NCBI RefSeq assembly: GCF_000315625.1
Contig: NW_005434660.1
Span: 240,768-304,767 of the forward strand
Length of the DNA: 64,000 bases
Direction of reading: 5' to 3'
DNA from: Guillardia theta CCMP2712
Lineage: Eukaryota > Cryptophyceae > Pyrenomonadales > Geminigeraceae
Positions 61,419-64,000 of this stretch are shown here, piece after piece. The notes below the pieces were generated by a model. That model did not search any database and had not been told where the DNA came from. It was given only the letters and a program-made list of their open reading frames with translations. The translations under genes and the position numbers were made by a program. The first letter of the stretch is position 1. Every line of letters starts with the position of its first letter.

Positions 61419-62659
61419 TCAATGGTACATGTTGAACAGCAAGATGCCAACTGCAGCTCCGATGCTTGTGTTGATCGCGTTCACCGCCTGTACAATATGT
61501 TAGAACAGTGAACCATGGATGTTCTTCATGACCTCATTTGTGAGCCATTTGTATTTATCCTGCACCGTGGCTCCGATCACCGATTCACATGTCGTCGCCA
61601 CAAACGCTGCGATCATGACAACGGGGATCTCGGAGGCGAGCATCACGTTCGTCATGACAGCCCAGACTGCAATCACAAGGCTCCCAACAACTCCTGTGCT
61701 CTAGTCACTCCCCATGACGATCCCAAGGGAGAACGACAAGGTTCCAACCTGCGAGGGTGCCCTCTACACTCACGGCTCCTTCCGTCCCTGCAGGGACCTG
61801 CGGAGATTTTCATCCTCCTCGATCATGCGGAAGATTCAGACTCACGGGCTTCATGGAGGTGATGAGGAAGGTTTTCTTGCCATAGGCCTTCCCGAGCTCA
61901 GAGGCGAAGGTGTCGGAGAGCTTGGTAGCTAGAGAGGCAACGAACCCGATCTAGGAGAAAGATCAGCCACATGGCAGCGTCTCCCTAGCACTCAAACCCT
62001 GAAGAGACCAGTGTCCTGAAGCGAGTACGTTGCCATCATCGCACAGAAAGCAGCAGTGGCCGCTGATCCCCAGACGTTCTCAGGGCCTCGCGCTCCCCCG
62101 CGGCTCTCTGTCACAGCGATCAAACGAGGGAACGCGCTGCTCTACCATCACCAGCGATACCCTTCTTCTCTTTCTCAGCCATCTTGACCTTTGTCACCAG
62201 CGACCCTGCGATTAGGTACACCACACAGGTGGACCAGCCGGCAAACCCCAAGGACCCCCACAGGATCACGCCCAACAACCAGGCACTGAGGAGTCCCGAG
62301 GAGGTCAGGAACGACCTGTACTTGCCCGTGGCCAGCAAGAGCAGGGCAAGCACAGAGTTAAGTACAAGGGAATACTGCAGATCCGTGTAGAGGAGAATCC
62401 CCGTCCCCTCCCAGCCCAGCACCTCCCCTGCGCGTAGACTTGTAATAGATCGATGCCTGAGTGGATGCCTGCTCAGGGAAGGAGTGAAGCGAGAACAGAG
62501 GGGCGATGTCGAAGGAGGATGAGCAAGACGGGAAGGTGATGCTGCAGAAAGGCTGGAAAAGCTCCTGCAGCCTGATATCGTCCCGCCATATGGAGACGAG
62601 AACGCGAGCATTGCGCCCTTGACCAGCATTACCGACGGGAAAAAGAATAATATTCCCAT
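61419..62659 (-). CDS. VTE6-like phytyl-phosphate kinase (DUF92 membrane protein)
   Basis: The start at 62659 gives a presequence MGILFFFPSVMLVKGAMLAF with Phe after a small-residue run, fitting plastid bipartite targeting, then a Ser/Arg-rich transit-like stretch. The membrane core reads LNSVLALLLLATGKYRSFLT, LLGVILWGSLGFAGWSTCVV, RGGARGPENVWGSAATAAFC, IGFVASLATKLSDTFASELG, KTFLITSMKPVPAGTEGAVS and VEGTLAGLVAGS. The ending joins KWLTNE to AVNAINTSIGAAVGILLF across a 60-nt intron. In plants VTE6 turns phytyl phosphate into phytyl diphosphate for tocopherol and phylloquinone, salvaging chlorophyll phytol in plastid membranes; the paralogous human TMEM19 is uncharacterised. The stop lies 50 bp from the converging GT4 gene. 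Confidence 0.82.
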
Positions 62660-63369
62660 GTGTGACTGAAAGTTACCGGCCCGGCCGCGCCCGGCCGGCA
62701 GCTTGGACTGAGCCTGTCCGGGCCGCCGGAACCGCACTCCGTGGCACCGGAAGTTTCCGGTCCTCCGACAGACAAAACGGGCTCCGTAAAACCGGTAGAT
62801 ACAGATCACGATGCCGCTGACCTTTTTACTACCTTGCCGCAGAGTCTGGTGCGTTTACTGCATGTCAGAATATCTAAGACTGGTTTAACGTTTGAACTAA
62901 AACTTGTTTTAAGTCACCAAACCGTCAAACCGTGCAACCGTGACTTTGTGCTCACCCCAAAAGAATAGGAACTTAGGGGGTGGGGTAGGGGCTCGTGGGG
63001 ACAAGAATTTCCAATCGTTGTGTTATGAGGTATGAAAAGTCACCCACCCCAGGGTTTGGCCCTACAGTTTTACCGGGATTTGAGCATGCAATCAAAATAC
63101 CTCATGTCTCACACTTTTATAGCAAAGAGACTATGATAAGGATGTAAAGCGCTCTGGACCCCTCAGGAACATAAGAGTCTAATAACCCCTAGCCCTGTTT
63201 TGACCGGAACAGTTTACAAATGTGTTTTAACAATCCACACCTTTGCAACTGCTCTGCAAGCTCCTCCGACGTTTTCCCAATCGGCTGCTCGTCCTTCATC
63301 GCGCCCCCATCCTTCAGCGTTTGTTTGTGTTGCCCCGCCCTGGTCTATCACCTGCATCAGCCAATCACC
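62660..63369. other. Divergent intergenic region with GC island
   Basis: A CCGG/GGCC island at about 62675-62762, with GGACTGAGCCTG and CCGGAAGTTTCCGG, sits beside the VTE6-like start; this is the probable shared promoter region with the RWP-RK gene. The rest is AT-rich with a G-rich patch at 62970-63000. Confidence 0.4.
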
Positions 63370-63807
63370 ATGAGCTCTCTCCGACAACTCCTTTCTGCCG
63401 CTACTTATCAGCTCGACGCGCAGCCTCTTCGAGTCAAAGTTTGCCCCCGACCCCGCGGAAAGCCTTCGACCTACTCGCCAGTGGACCCCATCAATCTCGA
63501 CTTGTCTTCAGTTAGGTCTCTCTTTCACCTCACCCAAACCGAAGCTGCTGAAACTCTCGGGATCTCTCTTTCCTCCCTAAAATCCGCTTGCCGTCGTATG
63601 GGTATCAGAAAATGGCCGTACAACCGAAGAAGTCAGTGCACAGCAAGAAGGAACAAGGGAGAATCCAATGGCTCGCCGATGCCCGAACGAGAACCCACGG
63701 ATGATGATAGCCTTTCCTCGTACAGAAAACCTTACTGGACAGAGACTAGTATCGAAGAGTTGCTAGAAGAGTCTTTAATGCACGTCATGGGACATCTTTC
63801 ACGATAA
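63370..63807 (+). CDS. RWP-RK domain transcription factor, small
   Basis: 145 codons, single exon. The RWP-RK domain is at about residues 46-82: SLFHLTQTEAAETLGISLSS, LKSACRRMGIRKWPYNRR. It has the expected E-A-A, L-G-(I/V)-x3-L-K and C-R-x2-G-I-x-(R/K)-W-P signature; the family's R-W-P appears as K-W-P. The N-terminus is basic (KVCPRPRGK) and the C-terminus acidic (EPTDDDS, EELLEES). RWP-RK factors bind DNA and control nitrogen response or gamete differentiation in green lineages and related protists; which is unknown here. The start at 63370 has a good context (CACCATGAG); an in-frame ATG at 63220 would add a Cys-rich 50-residue leader that looks untranslated. Confidence 0.9.
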   Translation: MSSLRQLLSAATYQLDAQPLRVKVCPRPRGKPSTYSPVDPINLDLSSVRSLFHLTQTEAAETLGISLSSLKSACRRMGIRKWPYNRRSQCTARRNKGESNGSPMPEREPTDDDSLSSYRKPYWTETSIEELLEESLMHVMGHLSR

Positions 63808-64000
63808 GGAGACTCTCCTCTATACCCCTCCGAGCGATTTGACTTGAAAGCAACGCAAATGATGGTAATATCGACATTCGAAAAACTTAATCTGTGATAC
63901 ATGTTTTACATTTGAATAAACAACAACAAATGCCATGGTACTGGTTTGATAGTAGTTTGTCACTTGTCATCAAATTTGACGCCCTGTCACATTGAAAAGG
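63808..64000. other. 3' flank of RWP-RK gene
   Basis: AT-rich, no gene seen. It contains AATAAA at 63915-63920, about 110 bp after the stop, a possible polyadenylation signal. Confidence 0.4.

Overview
This is a nuclear, protein-coding stretch of a unicellular eukaryotic alga, most likely a cryptophyte such as Guillardia theta. The evidence is as follows. Genes are dense and on both strands, and most are cut by short GT-AG introns (about 45-90 nt) whose phases I could join by hand. Two genes (GNAT at 57-59 kb, VTE6-like kinase at 61-63 kb) begin with a signal peptide followed by a phenylalanine after a small residue, as in cryptophyte bipartite plastid presequences. There is an RWP-RK regulator and a phytyl-phosphate-kinase-like gene, both typical of photosynthetic lineages. 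There are no prokaryotic operons, and there is one 100-N scaffold gap (50073-50172). The species name is an inference.

Layout, left to right: armadillo/coiled-coil protein resembling CIP2A (+, 516-2783); secreted sushi-like protein (-, 2802-3622); pantothenate kinase (+, 4772-7404); large repetitive surface protein (-, 7343-11326); class III nucleotide cyclase (+, 12203-14806); AT-rich interval with matched terminal inverted repeats that looks like a DNA element (15170-17713); pterin carbinolamine dehydratase-like protein (+, 17794-18671); GT14 glycosyltransferase (+, 19097-21908); mRNA cap guanine-N7 methyltransferase (-, 21970-23649); 2OG-Fe(II)-oxygenase-like tandem protein (+, 24016-25824); TPR/GT41 O-GlcNAc-transferase-like protein with a signal peptide (-, 25972-29467); small helix-turn-helix protein (+, 29718-30461) with a broken inverted copy of itself 1 kb away; very large VPS13 (+, 31654-48171) with an embedded DEP-like domain; DIM1 rRNA dimethylase (-, 48600-49839); sterol-desaturase/fatty-acid-hydroxylase family enzyme (+, 50866-52041); mitochondrial ribosomal protein mL43 (-, 52301-52768); signal-peptide coiled-coil protein with an internal tandem duplication (+, 53921-56972); plastid GNAT acetyltransferase (-, 57082-59068); membrane-anchored GT4 glycosyltransferase (+, 59681-61368); VTE6-like phytyl-phosphate kinase (-, 61419-62659); RWP-RK factor (+, 63370-63807).

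These are unlinked housekeeping and cell-surface functions; I see no pathway cluster. The structural logic is in the spacing. Convergent genes end within tens of bases of each other (one pair overlaps in coding sequence), whereas 5' intergenic gaps, mostly between divergent genes, carry short CCGG/GGCC-rich islands with CTCAG / TGACT motifs. Simple repeats are abundant, in introns (pyrimidine-rich on the sense strand in VPS13) and in a few coding ends. Exon maps of the multi-exon genes are hand-built; protein ends are firmer where noted.
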